A program made the translations under genes and the position numbers. Of a DNA stretch of 64,000 bases, positions 28,189 through 36,583 are shown one piece after another; within the stretch, counting starts at the first letter, position 1; every line of letters starts with the position of its first letter. Source of the stretch: Shimia ponticola. GTDB taxonomy: Bacteria > Pseudomonadota > Alphaproteobacteria > Rhodobacterales > Rhodobacteraceae. The notes below the pieces were generated by a model. The model was not told the DNA's origin. It saw nothing but the letters and a program-made list of their open reading frames with translations, and made no database searches. The DNA lies in the NCBI RefSeq assembly GCF_007995215.1, contig NZ_VCDK01000005.1, positions 434,001 to 498,000 of the forward strand. Reading direction: 5' to 3'.

Positions 28189-28482
28189 ATGACAGACGAC
28201 AAGGTCGTGGTCGAGAATGTGAACGTGCCGGGCCATACCGAGCGCGTGGATGCCGCCAAGTACAGGGCGATGCGCGAAGCGTATCTGGCAACGCTCACGA
28301 CAGATGATCCCGGCATGACCGCTGCCGAAGCCAAAGAGGCGCTATTGCCAGTATTGGATCAAGAACTGTTTCCCGGCGGGGCCAAGTCCGGCTGGTGGAT
28401 GAAGACAGTACAACTTGATCTGGAGGCCAAAGGCTTGGTCCAGCGTGCGCCGACCAAACCGCTGCGCTTTCGGAAGGTATGA
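28189..28482 (+). CDS. Small conserved protein (DUF6958-like)
   Basis: 97 residues with GGAAGGA before the ATG. The sequence ENVNVPGHTERVDAAKYRAM, then FPGGAKSGWWMKTVQLDLEA and KPLRF at the end matches my memory of the DUF6958 family. It looks like a small winged-helix-type domain (helix-rich, then a basic end), which would suggest nucleic-acid binding, but no function is established. It stands alone and is convergent with the FAD oxidoreductase two bases away. Confidence 0.75.
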   Translation: MTDDKVVVENVNVPGHTERVDAAKYRAMREAYLATLTTDDPGMTAAEAKEALLPVLDQELFPGGAKSGWWMKTVQLDLEAKGLVQRAPTKPLRFRKV

Positions 28483-28484
28483 CC

Positions 28485-29699
28485 CTAGATCACGGCCTTT
28501 TCGATGATGGGTCGGTTTTCGATCAACCGATCAAACTGGAATGGGGATAGGTCAAGCGACCGAAACTCTCCGTATGTCAGCCATTCTGCGGTGCCGCGTC
28601 CCATGGCTGGGGACTGTTGCAGGCCGTGGCCTGAGAACCCATTCTGAAAGACAAAGTTCGACACATCAGGATGTGGGCCCAGGATGGCGTTTTGGTCGAG
28701 CGTGTTGAACGCGTAATGCCCGGCCCACTCGGTGACGACGCGGATCGCTTCGAATTGTGGAATGCGGGTCGCGATGATTGGCCAGACGTGATCCTGCCAT
28801 CGGTTGTGGTCCATTGCAAAGTCATCGAAAGCGACAGCTGGATCAGGGTCTGATGGGCATCCTGCAAGGTAACTCTTGGGCCCGTCTTGCCGGAAATGAA
28901 CTCCGGACGGGTCAATCGTCAGGGGCAGGTCACGATCGAGAGGCTGTTCAGCGGTGAAAATCCACGTGAAACGTTTGCGTGGCTCAACCGGGATATCGAG
29001 GCCAGCCATCTTTGCGACCTTAGCCGCGCGCGGGCCAGCGGCGTTAACGACCTGACCACAAGCAATGCGGGTTCCGTCAGCTAGGGTAACATGGGTCACG
29101 CGCCCGCTGTCGACGTCGATCTCGCTCACTTCGCCTTGAATGTATTCGACACCGCCATCGCGGGCTTTGCGGCGGAACCAGTCGAACAGGCCACCACCGT
29201 CAAAGTACCCCTCGTTCGTCGTGTTGATCGACCCAAGGACAATGTCTTCGACGTTGTAGAACGGATAGCGCTCAAGAATGTCTTCTGGTGTCAGCAGTTC
29301 GGTCGTGGCACCGGCGGTGTGCTGCACCGCCTGATTTTCGCGTAGCACGTCGGCAAAGCCGGGGTTATCGGCAAGGTAGAGATATCCGTAATTCTGGATG
29401 GTCATCGGCGGGATGCGGTCATCCTGCATGTACTCTGACAGCTTGGTGTAGAATTCGGCACCAAATTGCGAAATCCGCACGTTCAGGTCAGTCGAGAACT
29501 GCTGCCGTATGCAGGAATTTGTGTGCGCAGTCGAACAGGCCGAATAGCTGGGGTCGCGTTCAATTACGAGGACCGAGCCGTTGAAGTCAGGGTTGTTCGA
29601 CAAAAACCATGCCGTGGAAGACCCCATGATCGCTCCGCCGATGATGACCACGTCGTACGAGGTTTGTTTTGGGGTGGTGTCGAACTTTCCTGTCGCCAT
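28485..29699 (-). CDS. FAD-dependent oxidoreductase of the DAO (sarcosine oxidase-like) family
   Basis: 404 residues. The N-terminal FAD loop is VVIIGGAIMGSSTAWFL (about 17-33), followed by VIERDP and the DAO-type C-terminal GHGLQQSPAMGRGTAEWL. Family members oxidise N-methyl or D-amino compounds with oxygen or a dye as acceptor. It is 69 bases after the LacI gene on the same strand, so it may be read from the same promoter. Substrate is unknown; no partner subunits are present. Confidence 0.88.
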   Translation of the reverse strand: MATGKFDTTPKQTSYDVVIIGGAIMGSSTAWFLSNNPDFNGSVLVIERDPSYSACSTAHTNSCIRQQFSTDLNVRISQFGAEFYTKLSEYMQDDRIPPMTIQNYGYLYLADNPGFADVLRENQAVQHTAGATTELLTPEDILERYPFYNVEDIVLGSINTTNEGYFDGGGLFDWFRRKARDGGVEYIQGEVSEIDVDSGRVTHVTLADGTRIACGQVVNAAGPRAAKVAKMAGLDIPVEPRKRFTWIFTAEQPLDRDLPLTIDPSGVHFRQDGPKSYLAGCPSDPDPAVAFDDFAMDHNRWQDHVWPIIATRIPQFEAIRVVTEWAGHYAFNTLDQNAILGPHPDVSNFVFQNGFSGHGLQQSPAMGRGTAEWLTYGEFRSLDLSPFQFDRLIENRPIIEKAVI

Positions 29700-29768
29700 C
29701 GATGTCGTCCCTGAAACTGTCTCAGACCACCTCAGCCGGGAAATTGCGATGGGTCAATCCTTGTGTGA

Positions 29769-30791
29769 TCAAGGCACTGAAGGAACCGGTCCTGTTGAAC
29801 CACGCAGGATCAATTCGGCGCGGACAAGCTGCTGATGATCTGTCGCCGCCGCGCCCCTCAGAACGCTGATCAAGTGGTTGACCAGCGGTTCTGGCGCATC
29901 GCGCAGAGGCGCGCGGGTGACGGTCAGCGCAGGGTTGAATTCAATGGCGCGCGTCTGTGGCAGGGCGTCGTCATGGGCGACGATTGAGACGTCCTTGGGA
30001 ATGCTGAGACCCTTGTCGCGCGCGGCTTGCATTACGCCCGCGGCAACAAGCGTTGAAAAACATACAAACGCTGTAGGCGCGTTGGCCTGAGACAGCATGT
30101 CGAGCGCAGCTTGATATCCCTGTTGTTCCAGCGTCGCGTCGTTGACGATCCATCCCGGCGCGAGGTCACGTCCGGCCATAGCCTGCCGAAACCCCGCCTC
30201 GCGATCCAGTCCGAACGTGTACTGCACCTCCCCGTTGATCAGGGCGATGCGGCGATGGCCCAGGTTGGCCAGTAGATCGACGGCATCCGTGGAAACGGCA
30301 TGGTTGTCGATGTCGTAAAACGGATAGTCTGGCGCGTCGCGGTCGCGCCCGTGCAGGACAAAGGGGATGTTCTGGTCCTTGAGGTAGGCAATGCGTGGGT
30401 CGTCCCGGACAGGTGCGTTCAGGATGAACCCGTCCACGATGTTTCGCTCAAGAAGCTTACGGTAGGCCTGTACTGGATCGGCATCCTGATCGACGGCAAG
30501 CACAAGATCGGTTTCATGCGCCGCGAGGGCTGCCGTCATTCCAGTGAGGGTTTGAAAGAATGTCTGATCTGCGCTCATGTCAGGTTTGATCTTCAGGATC
30601 ATGCCCACCATGCCCGAGCGGCCTGTGACCAATCGCTGTGCGATCCGGTTCGGCCGATAGCCCAACCGCTCCGCAGTTTCACGAACCTTTACGCGTGTCG
30701 CCTCGTTGACCTCTGGAAAGCCATTGAGTGCGCGACTGACGGTCGTGACAGACAACCCAAGTTCCTTGCCGATTTGCTTGAGTGTTGCCAC
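29769..30791 (-). CDS. LacI-family transcriptional repressor
   Basis: 340 residues. The LacI helix-turn-helix is at the N-terminus (MATLKQIGKELGLSVTTVSR, ALNGFPEVNEATR), followed by a periplasmic-binding-type sugar sensor domain (about 60-335). It is divergent from the alpha-glucosidase gene. Between the two starts is a perfect 16-bp palindrome (30867-30882) of LacI-operator type, so it most likely represses that gene and itself until an alpha-glucoside or derivative binds. It resembles AglR of rhizobial alpha-glucoside operons, but the transport genes aglEFGK are absent here. Confidence 0.93.
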   Translation of the reverse strand: MATLKQIGKELGLSVTTVSRALNGFPEVNEATRVKVRETAERLGYRPNRIAQRLVTGRSGMVGMILKIKPDMSADQTFFQTLTGMTAALAAHETDLVLAVDQDADPVQAYRKLLERNIVDGFILNAPVRDDPRIAYLKDQNIPFVLHGRDRDAPDYPFYDIDNHAVSTDAVDLLANLGHRRIALINGEVQYTFGLDREAGFRQAMAGRDLAPGWIVNDATLEQQGYQAALDMLSQANAPTAFVCFSTLVAAGVMQAARDKGLSIPKDVSIVAHDDALPQTRAIEFNPALTVTRAPLRDAPEPLVNHLISVLRGAAATDHQQLVRAELILRGSTGPVPSVP

Positions 30792-30866
30792 CGACCCGTA
30801 CCCACATCGTTTTCAGGTTTTTTCCGAGTTGGCAGATAGAGGGTTTTGTGTACAGATTTTTTGTGT

Positions 30867-30882
30867 TTCAAAACGTTTTGAA
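30867..30882. promoter_or_regulatory. LacI-family operator (perfect palindrome)
   Basis: TTCAAAACGTTTTGAA is a perfect 16-bp palindrome with the central CG typical of LacI/GalR-family sites. It lies 76 bases before the LacI start and 48 bases before the alpha-glucosidase start, where it can cover both promoters. Confidence 0.88.
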
Positions 30883-30929
30883 TCGGGTGACTCGTGGCGT
30901 CACCCTCACCCCAAAAGATGGAGGCGTGC

Positions 30930-32540
30930 ATGACCGATCAGGGTCGTGAGTGGTGGCGTGATGCTGTGATCTATCAAATCTATCCGCGGTCGTTTCAGGA
31001 CGATAACGGAGACGGTGTCGGTGATTTGCCCGGTATTACGCGGCGGCTTCAGCATGTGGCCGATCTGGGTGTCGACGCGATCTGGCTGTCGCCGTTCTTT
31101 ACGTCGCCACAAAAGGACATGGGGTATGACGTCAGCGATTATTGCGATGTCGATCCATTGTTCGGATCGCTTGAGGATTTTGACGCGCTGATTGCCGAGG
31201 CGCATCGGCTGGGTTTGAAGGTGATCATTGATCAGGTGCTGTCGCACACCTCGGACAAACATCCGTGGTTCGAAGAAAGCCGCGCGTCGCGGGATAACGA
31301 CAAAGCCGACTGGTATGTCTGGGCCGACGTGAATGCCGATGGCTCACCCCCAAACAACTGGCCTTCGGTCTTTGGCGGCCCAGCGTGGGAGTTTGAGCCG
31401 CGCCGAGGGCAGTATTACCTGCACAACTTCCTGATCGAGCAGCCGGACCTGAATTTCCACAATCCCGCGGTGCAGGACGCGATCCTTGAGACCTGTAAGT
31501 TCTGGCTGGACCGGGGCGTTGATGGGTTCCGTCTGGATACGGTGAACTACTATTTCCACGATGCGCGGCTGCGCTCAAACCCACCTGCCCAGCGTGATGA
31601 CATCCCCAACGAAATCTACGCGATGCAGGATCACCTGTTCTCCAAGACCCAACCAGAGAACATCGCGTTTCTGAAAAAATTGCGCGCGCTGACGGACCAG
31701 TATGACGACCGGATGATGGTTGGCGAAGTGGGCGAAGACGGCGCGAAATCGATCCAGATCATGGGCGATTACACCGCCGGGTCAGATCGGCTGCACATGG
31801 CTTATTCATTCGCGATGCTCAGCCCGAATTTTAGCGTCGACCACATGCGCACCTGCATCGAAGGCTTCCAAAAAGGCGCGCCGGATGGGCATCCGTCGTG
31901 GTCGTTCTCGAACCACGATGTGCAGCGGCACGTGTCGCGCTGGGCGGATCATGCCGTCAGCAGCGATGCCATTGCCCGTCAGGCCTGCGCGATGCTCATG
32001 AGCTTTGAAGGGACCATCGGTATCTATCAGGGTGAAGAGCTGGGACAGACCGAAGCGGAACTTGTCTATGAAGAGCTGACCGACCCGCCCGCGATCCGGT
32101 TTTGGCCGGGGGTCAAAGGGCGTGATGGATGCCGGACACCAATGGTCTGGGAAAAGGATGCTGCTCATGCCGGGTTCAGTGGGGTCCAGCCTTGGTTGCC
32201 GGTAAAGCCTGCGCAAGCCCAGAACGCCGTGGACACCCAAGGCGAAGGCTCGGTTCTGGAGTTCTACAAAGAGGCGATTGCCTTCCGCAAAGGATCGAGC
32301 GCGCTGCGCTATGGATCGACGAAATTCCACGACGCAGGGCCAACCGTTCTGGCCTTCACGCGGGCATCTGACGATCAGATGCTGACGTGCCTGTTCAATA
32401 TGAATGTTGAGCAGAAGACCGTCGCACTGGGCGGGACCGCAGAGATTGTCGGCCCCCATGCGGCAACACTGGACAGTCAGACGCTGATCCTTCCGGGCAA
32501 CGGCTTTGTGTATCTGCAACACGACGGAACGCTGTTCTGA
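30930..32540 (+). CDS. aglA: Alpha-glucosidase, GH13 family (AglA-like)
   Basis: 536 residues from ATG 30930 (GGAGG five bases upstream). The (beta/alpha)8 barrel shows the GH13 conserved regions: VIDQVLSHTS, DGFRLDTVNYY (Asp nucleophile), MVGEVGED (Glu acid/base) and FSNHDVQRH (transition-state His-Asp). WWRDAVIYQIYPRSFQD at the start is typical of oligo-1,6-/alpha-1,4-glucosidases. There is no signal peptide, so it works on imported sugars in the cytoplasm. It is controlled by the divergent LacI protein. Confidence 0.95.
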   Translation: MTDQGREWWRDAVIYQIYPRSFQDDNGDGVGDLPGITRRLQHVADLGVDAIWLSPFFTSPQKDMGYDVSDYCDVDPLFGSLEDFDALIAEAHRLGLKVIIDQVLSHTSDKHPWFEESRASRDNDKADWYVWADVNADGSPPNNWPSVFGGPAWEFEPRRGQYYLHNFLIEQPDLNFHNPAVQDAILETCKFWLDRGVDGFRLDTVNYYFHDARLRSNPPAQRDDIPNEIYAMQDHLFSKTQPENIAFLKKLRALTDQYDDRMMVGEVGEDGAKSIQIMGDYTAGSDRLHMAYSFAMLSPNFSVDHMRTCIEGFQKGAPDGHPSWSFSNHDVQRHVSRWADHAVSSDAIARQACAMLMSFEGTIGIYQGEELGQTEAELVYEELTDPPAIRFWPGVKGRDGCRTPMVWEKDAAHAGFSGVQPWLPVKPAQAQNAVDTQGEGSVLEFYKEAIAFRKGSSALRYGSTKFHDAGPTVLAFTRASDDQMLTCLFNMNVEQKTVALGGTAEIVGPHAATLDSQTLILPGNGFVYLQHDGTLF

Positions 32541-32651
32541 TCCGCACCCTGCGCGGCTCCGCGTTGTCGCCGGGGCCGCGGATTGCACGTGTTGACCTTC
32601 GCTATTTTCACCGACAGCGTGAGCGCAACGAATGATTGAGGGAGGCGACAC

Positions 32652-33350
32652 ATGCGCATAGCTGTGGTGACAGGGGCGGCCGGTGGACTGGGATCAGCGA
32701 TTGCCGAACAATTGCGGTCGGATGATTGCCACGTCGTCGGAATGGATCTGAAGACCTCTGACACAGACACGCCGATTGAAATCGATCTGACCGATGCCGC
32801 AGCGATTGCCGATGCGTTTGCCCGGATCGCGCGGGATCATGGCGGTGTCGATATCCTCGTCAACAATGCAGGCACTTGTTTCATGTCGGATTTCCCTGAC
32901 ATTCCAGTGGCCGAGTTCGAAGCCCAGATGCAGGTGAACTTCCATTCGATGTTTCACTGCTGTCAGGCGGCGATCCCGCTCATGCTGGCGCGCCCCGGGG
33001 TGAAGAAGATCGTCAACATCAGTTCCAACGGGGCGTATAATTTCGACGTCTTCGATCCACCGCATTACCGCGCCTCCAAGGCGGCGATGGACACGATGAC
33101 CAAGGATCTTGCGCGGCGTTATGCAGCCGACAAGATCGCCGTGAATTCGATTGCGCCGGCCATGACCGAGACGCCGCTATTTGGGGTTCTGGACGACGCG
33201 ACTTTGGAGCGTGCGATCAGTGCGATGCCCCATGGTGAGCCAATGCAGCCAGCGCAGATCGCCGGATGGGTCAGTCACCTTGCAGGCCCGTTGGGCGACG
33301 TGTGCAGTGGGAACGTGATTATCCTGAACCAAGGCCGCGATGTCAGGTGA
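32652..33350 (+). CDS. Short-chain dehydrogenase/reductase
   Basis: 232 residues. Classical SDR: TGAAGGLGSAIAEQL nucleotide loop, LVNNAG, Ser in NISSNGA and the Tyr-Lys pair in YRASKAAMD. The C-terminal substrate lid is short. GGGAGG lies before the ATG. It follows the alpha-glucosidase by 111 bases and could oxidise or reduce a sugar-derived compound, but nothing fixes the substrate. It overlaps the convergent MBL gene by 8 bases. Confidence 0.88.
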   Translation: MRIAVVTGAAGGLGSAIAEQLRSDDCHVVGMDLKTSDTDTPIEIDLTDAAAIADAFARIARDHGGVDILVNNAGTCFMSDFPDIPVAEFEAQMQVNFHSMFHCCQAAIPLMLARPGVKKIVNISSNGAYNFDVFDPPHYRASKAAMDTMTKDLARRYAADKIAVNSIAPAMTETPLFGVLDDATLERAISAMPHGEPMQPAQIAGWVSHLAGPLGDVCSGNVIILNQGRDVR

Positions 33351-34071
33351 TCGGGATCGGCGCAAAGGGGATTTGAAGGCGCTGATCGGGATCGTGGCCA
33401 TAGATAAGATGATCGTGCGGCATATCCAAAAGCCGCTTGGCATGGTGCAAGGCCAACTCCGGGTCCCATGCGTCGGTGAACCCTTCATCCGGCTCGCTTT
33501 CGCGCGAGATCGCGTCTGACGCCCAGATCACGCGGCCAACGCCCGCCAGTGTAACGCCCAGAGCCAGTTGTCCTGGCGCGTGGCCGGGTGTGAAGAACAG
33601 GTCGAGATCGGGGCCGAGGCCCGTATCCTGTTCCACCGTCAGGTATTGGCCTTTGGGCCATTCCATCGGTTGAGTGTCACCAAAGTATGACGGGCGCGGC
33701 ATGTCGCGCTCGGGTTTGCCCATCATGATCGGCACCCCCTTGAACGCGTCGATCCCACCGACATGGTCAATATGGCCATGGGTCAGGATCAAGAGCTTGA
33801 CCTGTGAAACCCCACACTGAGCCAATTGCTGTTCAACGCTGTTTTCCGGGCCGATTTGCAGAACCTCGCCAAAGCTGTCGAGACCGTCTTCGCGTCCGGC
33901 TTCCGCCGGGTTCGACAGGTATTTGGCTGGCATCCCGGTATCGACGACAATGGCTTCGTCCTGATCGGTTTTGATCAGCGCCCCCATCAGTTGAATGATA
34001 CGCGGCCCCGAATGGACCATGAACTGGCCAAAATTCAGGATAGTCAGGGATGTGGGACGTCCTTTAATCAT
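33343..34071 (-). CDS. MBL-fold hydrolase, N-acyl homoserine lactonase-like
   Basis: 242 residues from ATG 34071 (MIKGRPTSLTILNFGQ). The metal motif is THGHIDHVGG (HxHxDH, about 103-112), with further ligands in FTPGHAPGQ (His) and WASDAIS (Asp). This arrangement and length match the AttM/AiiA-like lactonase branch of metallo-beta-lactamase proteins, which open AHL or related lactones. Other lactones (for example sugar lactones) are equally possible given the carbohydrate neighbours. It is divergent from the aminotransferase gene 24 bases away. Confidence 0.85.
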   Translation of the reverse strand: MIKGRPTSLTILNFGQFMVHSGPRIIQLMGALIKTDQDEAIVVDTGMPAKYLSNPAEAGREDGLDSFGEVLQIGPENSVEQQLAQCGVSQVKLLILTHGHIDHVGGIDAFKGVPIMMGKPERDMPRPSYFGDTQPMEWPKGQYLTVEQDTGLGPDLDLFFTPGHAPGQLALGVTLAGVGRVIWASDAISRESEPDEGFTDAWDPELALHHAKRLLDMPHDHLIYGHDPDQRLQIPFAPIPIT

Positions 34072-34095
34072 TCTGTCATGGGGGGCAGAGTGCCG

Positions 34096-35211
34096 ATGAA
34101 AGTCAAGATTCACACGCTTTTTGAATACCTTCTGGAAACAACGGGGTCCGAGCCGGAGGCATTCGTCGGGTTTTCGCTATCACAGCCGCCCAAACTGGGT
34201 GATTTCCTTGGGGACCTTGATCCTGATCTGTCACTGGACTGGAACGGGCAGAGTTTTCGGGGTCTGCCTGCGTTGCGGGACAATGTGCTGGCGGTGTCAG
34301 GTTTATCCGATGCCTGTGCCCCGGATGATGTGCTGATCACAGCAGGCGCGGCAGAGGCAAACTATCTTGCATTTCAGCAACTGGTCGCTCCGGGGGACAG
34401 GGTTGTGACCGAAACGCCGGGCTGGCCTCAGATTGACGTTTTGGGCCGCGCGATGGGGGCCGAGATGGTCCATGTGCGTCGGCGCGAAGACGACGGTTGG
34501 GCGTTTCCAATGCAGGCCTTTGCGGATGCTGTCACCCCTGACACGCGGCTGATCTTTTTGACGAACCCGAACAATCCGACAGGGCGGTTGTTGACTGACG
34601 CCGAACTGCGTCAGGTCGTCGATATTGCCCGCGCGGCGGATGCCTGGTTGGTCGTAGACGAGGTCTATGCAGGATTAGAGTGGGCCGGGCCGCGCCCGCC
34701 ATCAATTGCTGGGATGTATGACAAAGGGATCACCACGGGATCAGTATCCAAAGCGCTGGGCCTCCAAGGGTTGCGCACCGGCTGGCTGATTTGCCGGGAT
34801 CCCGAGATGGTGATGGATGCCGTGATCCTGCGTGAGAATGGCAGCGAAATCATGAATATCATGGGCGAGGTGATCGCAGAGATCGCCTTGCGACCTGAGC
34901 GCTATGCCGCGGCTTTGGATGCCGCGCGGGCAGAGGCGCAGAAGACCCTGACGATGCTGGATATGTTTATTGCGGGCCAAGAGCGGTTGTCTTGGGTACG
35001 GCCCGAGGCTGGTCTGATCGGGTTGGCACGTGTTGAAGGCGAGGATGGTGAGACACTCGCGCGCAACCTTTTGACCGATCCCTACCGGACGTTTTTGCTG
35101 CCTGGGTCAGCGTATAATGAGCCAGCGCATATTCGGGTGGGCGTCGGAGGCGGCGCACAGGCGAATTTGGATGTGGGGCTAATCAGATTAGCGGAATACT
35201 TGGGGCAGTAG
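34096..35211 (+). CDS. PLP-dependent aminotransferase, class I/II
   Basis: 371 residues from ATG 34096. The frame is open far upstream but that part is antisense to the MBL gene and unlike the family. Fold-type I motifs: NPNNPTGRLL (Asn binding the cofactor), VVDEVYAG and SVSKALGLQGLR with the PLP-binding Lys (about 219). It belongs to the aspartate-aminotransferase-like branch seen in small catabolic islands; the amino donor is unknown. Confidence 0.9.
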   Translation: MKVKIHTLFEYLLETTGSEPEAFVGFSLSQPPKLGDFLGDLDPDLSLDWNGQSFRGLPALRDNVLAVSGLSDACAPDDVLITAGAAEANYLAFQQLVAPGDRVVTETPGWPQIDVLGRAMGAEMVHVRRREDDGWAFPMQAFADAVTPDTRLIFLTNPNNPTGRLLTDAELRQVVDIARAADAWLVVDEVYAGLEWAGPRPPSIAGMYDKGITTGSVSKALGLQGLRTGWLICRDPEMVMDAVILRENGSEIMNIMGEVIAEIALRPERYAAALDAARAEAQKTLTMLDMFIAGQERLSWVRPEAGLIGLARVEGEDGETLARNLLTDPYRTFLLPGSAYNEPAHIRVGVGGGAQANLDVGLIRLAEYLGQ

Positions 35212-35348
35212 CCGCGCGGTTGCTGGGCCGTGGCGCAGCGATGCGTTGGTTGTGCAAAGCACTTTATGCCTATGATTTGCCTGCACCGCCCGTGCGGCGT
35301 GGAAGGCTGACCAATCGCTGGGCCGGGGGCGGCCCAGCAATCGCGCGG
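35212..35348. repeat. 137-bp noncoding element bounded by a 19-bp inverted repeat
   Basis: The left arm at 35212-35230 and the reverse complement of the right arm at 35330-35348 agree at 18 of 19 positions (both read CCGCGCG-G/A-TTGCTGGGCCG). The right arm also pairs with GCTGGGCC at 35317-35324 to form a strong local hairpin. The element fills most of the gap between two convergent genes and holds no ORF. It could be a small palindromic (MITE-like) repeat, a double terminator or an RNA. Confidence 0.6.
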
Positions 35349-35378
35349 TGGCTTCGCCTTGATTCCGCGCAGGTGTCT

Positions 35379-36065
35379 TTAGCTCAGCCAGGTATCGTAG
35401 TCGCTCACCAGCAAGTGCTTCGGCGCCTCATCCTCGGTCACATCGGAAAACCGCCCAATCGGCTCGCGGAAGATATTGTCGATGCGGTCGTCGTTCACAT
35501 TCGACACCTCGACGATCAGCACCGGACCACCCTCACCCCAGAACGCGTGCCACGTGTGCGGTTCCAGCGTGACGCTTTCGCCCGGTTTCAGGCGCAGCAG
35601 CTCACCGCCCTTCATCGTCACCTTGCGTCCGTCGCTCAGAACCTCAACAGGCAAGCTGTCGTCAATCTGGCCTTCGCCGTTGTCGGTGAAAAGCTCCAGC
35701 ACAAGATCACCGCCGCCCCGATTGATGATGTCTTCGGTCTTGGTGATGTGGCGGTGCATCGGGCTGATCTGGCGTTCGCCAGAGATCATGACCTTTTCGG
35801 CGTAAAGCATCCCGCCACCGGCCGCGATGTTGGCCTGAGACCCGTTGCGCGTCGTGAAGAGGAAGAGACCGAGTTCTTCGAATTTGCCCTGACCATAGTC
35901 GGTGATGTCCCATCCAAGGAAATGATCGCGGATCATTGGCGCATTTGCGACATGGGCCTTCAACTCATCCGGAGACAGATAGGCAAACGGAGGCAGATGG
36001 ACGCCGTGGCTGCGGATGAAGGCGTCGCTTTCAGCGATGATTTCGTTCACGGTGGATCGGTCCAT
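35379..36065 (-). CDS. D-lyxose ketol-isomerase
   Basis: 228 residues from ATG 36065, preceded by GGGAGGG. A cupin-fold protein with metal ligands in SPMHRHITKTEDI (His, His, Glu) and EPHTWHAFWGEGG (His). The family (YdaE/DUF1498) interconverts D-lyxose and D-xylulose, and often D-mannose and D-fructose. WDITDYGQGKFEELGLFLFT is family-specific. It stands alone, but fits the sugar-metabolism genes to its left. Confidence 0.9.
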   Translation of the reverse strand: MDRSTVNEIIAESDAFIRSHGVHLPPFAYLSPDELKAHVANAPMIRDHFLGWDITDYGQGKFEELGLFLFTTRNGSQANIAAGGGMLYAEKVMISGERQISPMHRHITKTEDIINRGGGDLVLELFTDNGEGQIDDSLPVEVLSDGRKVTMKGGELLRLKPGESVTLEPHTWHAFWGEGGPVLIVEVSNVNDDRIDNIFREPIGRFSDVTEDEAPKHLLVSDYDTWLS

Positions 36066-36151
36066 GGTGCCCTCCCTCGGCTGCGTTAGCGCCAACGTAC
36101 CCACGGCGCGCGCCGACACAAGCCCTGTTCCCCTTCTTCGCCCGCATCCCT

Positions 36152-36583
36152 ATGGTCCGGACCATGTTGAGCGTCACGCCGGATATCACGATTCAAGACT
36201 GGGAACTGACCGAAAGCTTTACCCGATCCCAAGGACCCGGTGGCCAGAACGTCAACAAGGTGGCGACCGCTGTCGAGCTTCGCTTTGAGGCGCAGCGCAG
36301 TCCGAACTTGCCGCCTTACGTCAAGAACCGGTTGAAGCGGCTGGCCGGGCGGAAATGGACCCAGGATGGTGCTTTGATCATCCGCGTTGAAGAGACGCGC
36401 TCGCAGGCGCGCAACCGTGATATTGCCCGCGACCGCCTAAAAGAGTTGATCCAAAAGGCCACCGAGCGCCCAAAGCGGCGCATTCCGACCAAACCGACGC
36501 TGGGGTCCAAGCGGCGGAGGCTAGAGGCCAAGACCCGTCGGGGTGAGGTCAAGGCGCTGCGTGGGCGGGTCAGTGATGACTGA
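36152..36583 (+). CDS. arfB: Alternative ribosome-rescue peptidyl-tRNA hydrolase ArfB
   Basis: 143 residues (139 if ATG 36164 is used, giving MLSVTPDITI). It carries the release-factor motif SQGPGGQNVNKVATAVELR with catalytic GGQ and a basic C-terminal tail (ERPKRRIPTKPTLGSKRRR) that enters the empty mRNA channel. It frees ribosomes stalled on non-stop messages. It overlaps the class III aminotransferase start by 8 bases. Confidence 0.94.
   Translation: MVRTMLSVTPDITIQDWELTESFTRSQGPGGQNVNKVATAVELRFEAQRSPNLPPYVKNRLKRLAGRKWTQDGALIIRVEETRSQARNRDIARDRLKELIQKATERPKRRIPTKPTLGSKRRRLEAKTRRGEVKALRGRVSDD

Noticed and set aside
33826-34095. Upstream extension of the aminotransferase frame by 90 codons
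   Set aside because: It is antisense to the MBL gene, and its residues do not resemble an aminotransferase N-terminus. ATG 34096 fits the family.
35220-36089. 289-codon plus-strand frame over the D-lyxose isomerase
   Set aside because: Antisense to an intact isomerase with metal ligands; also runs through the noncoding inverted-repeat element.
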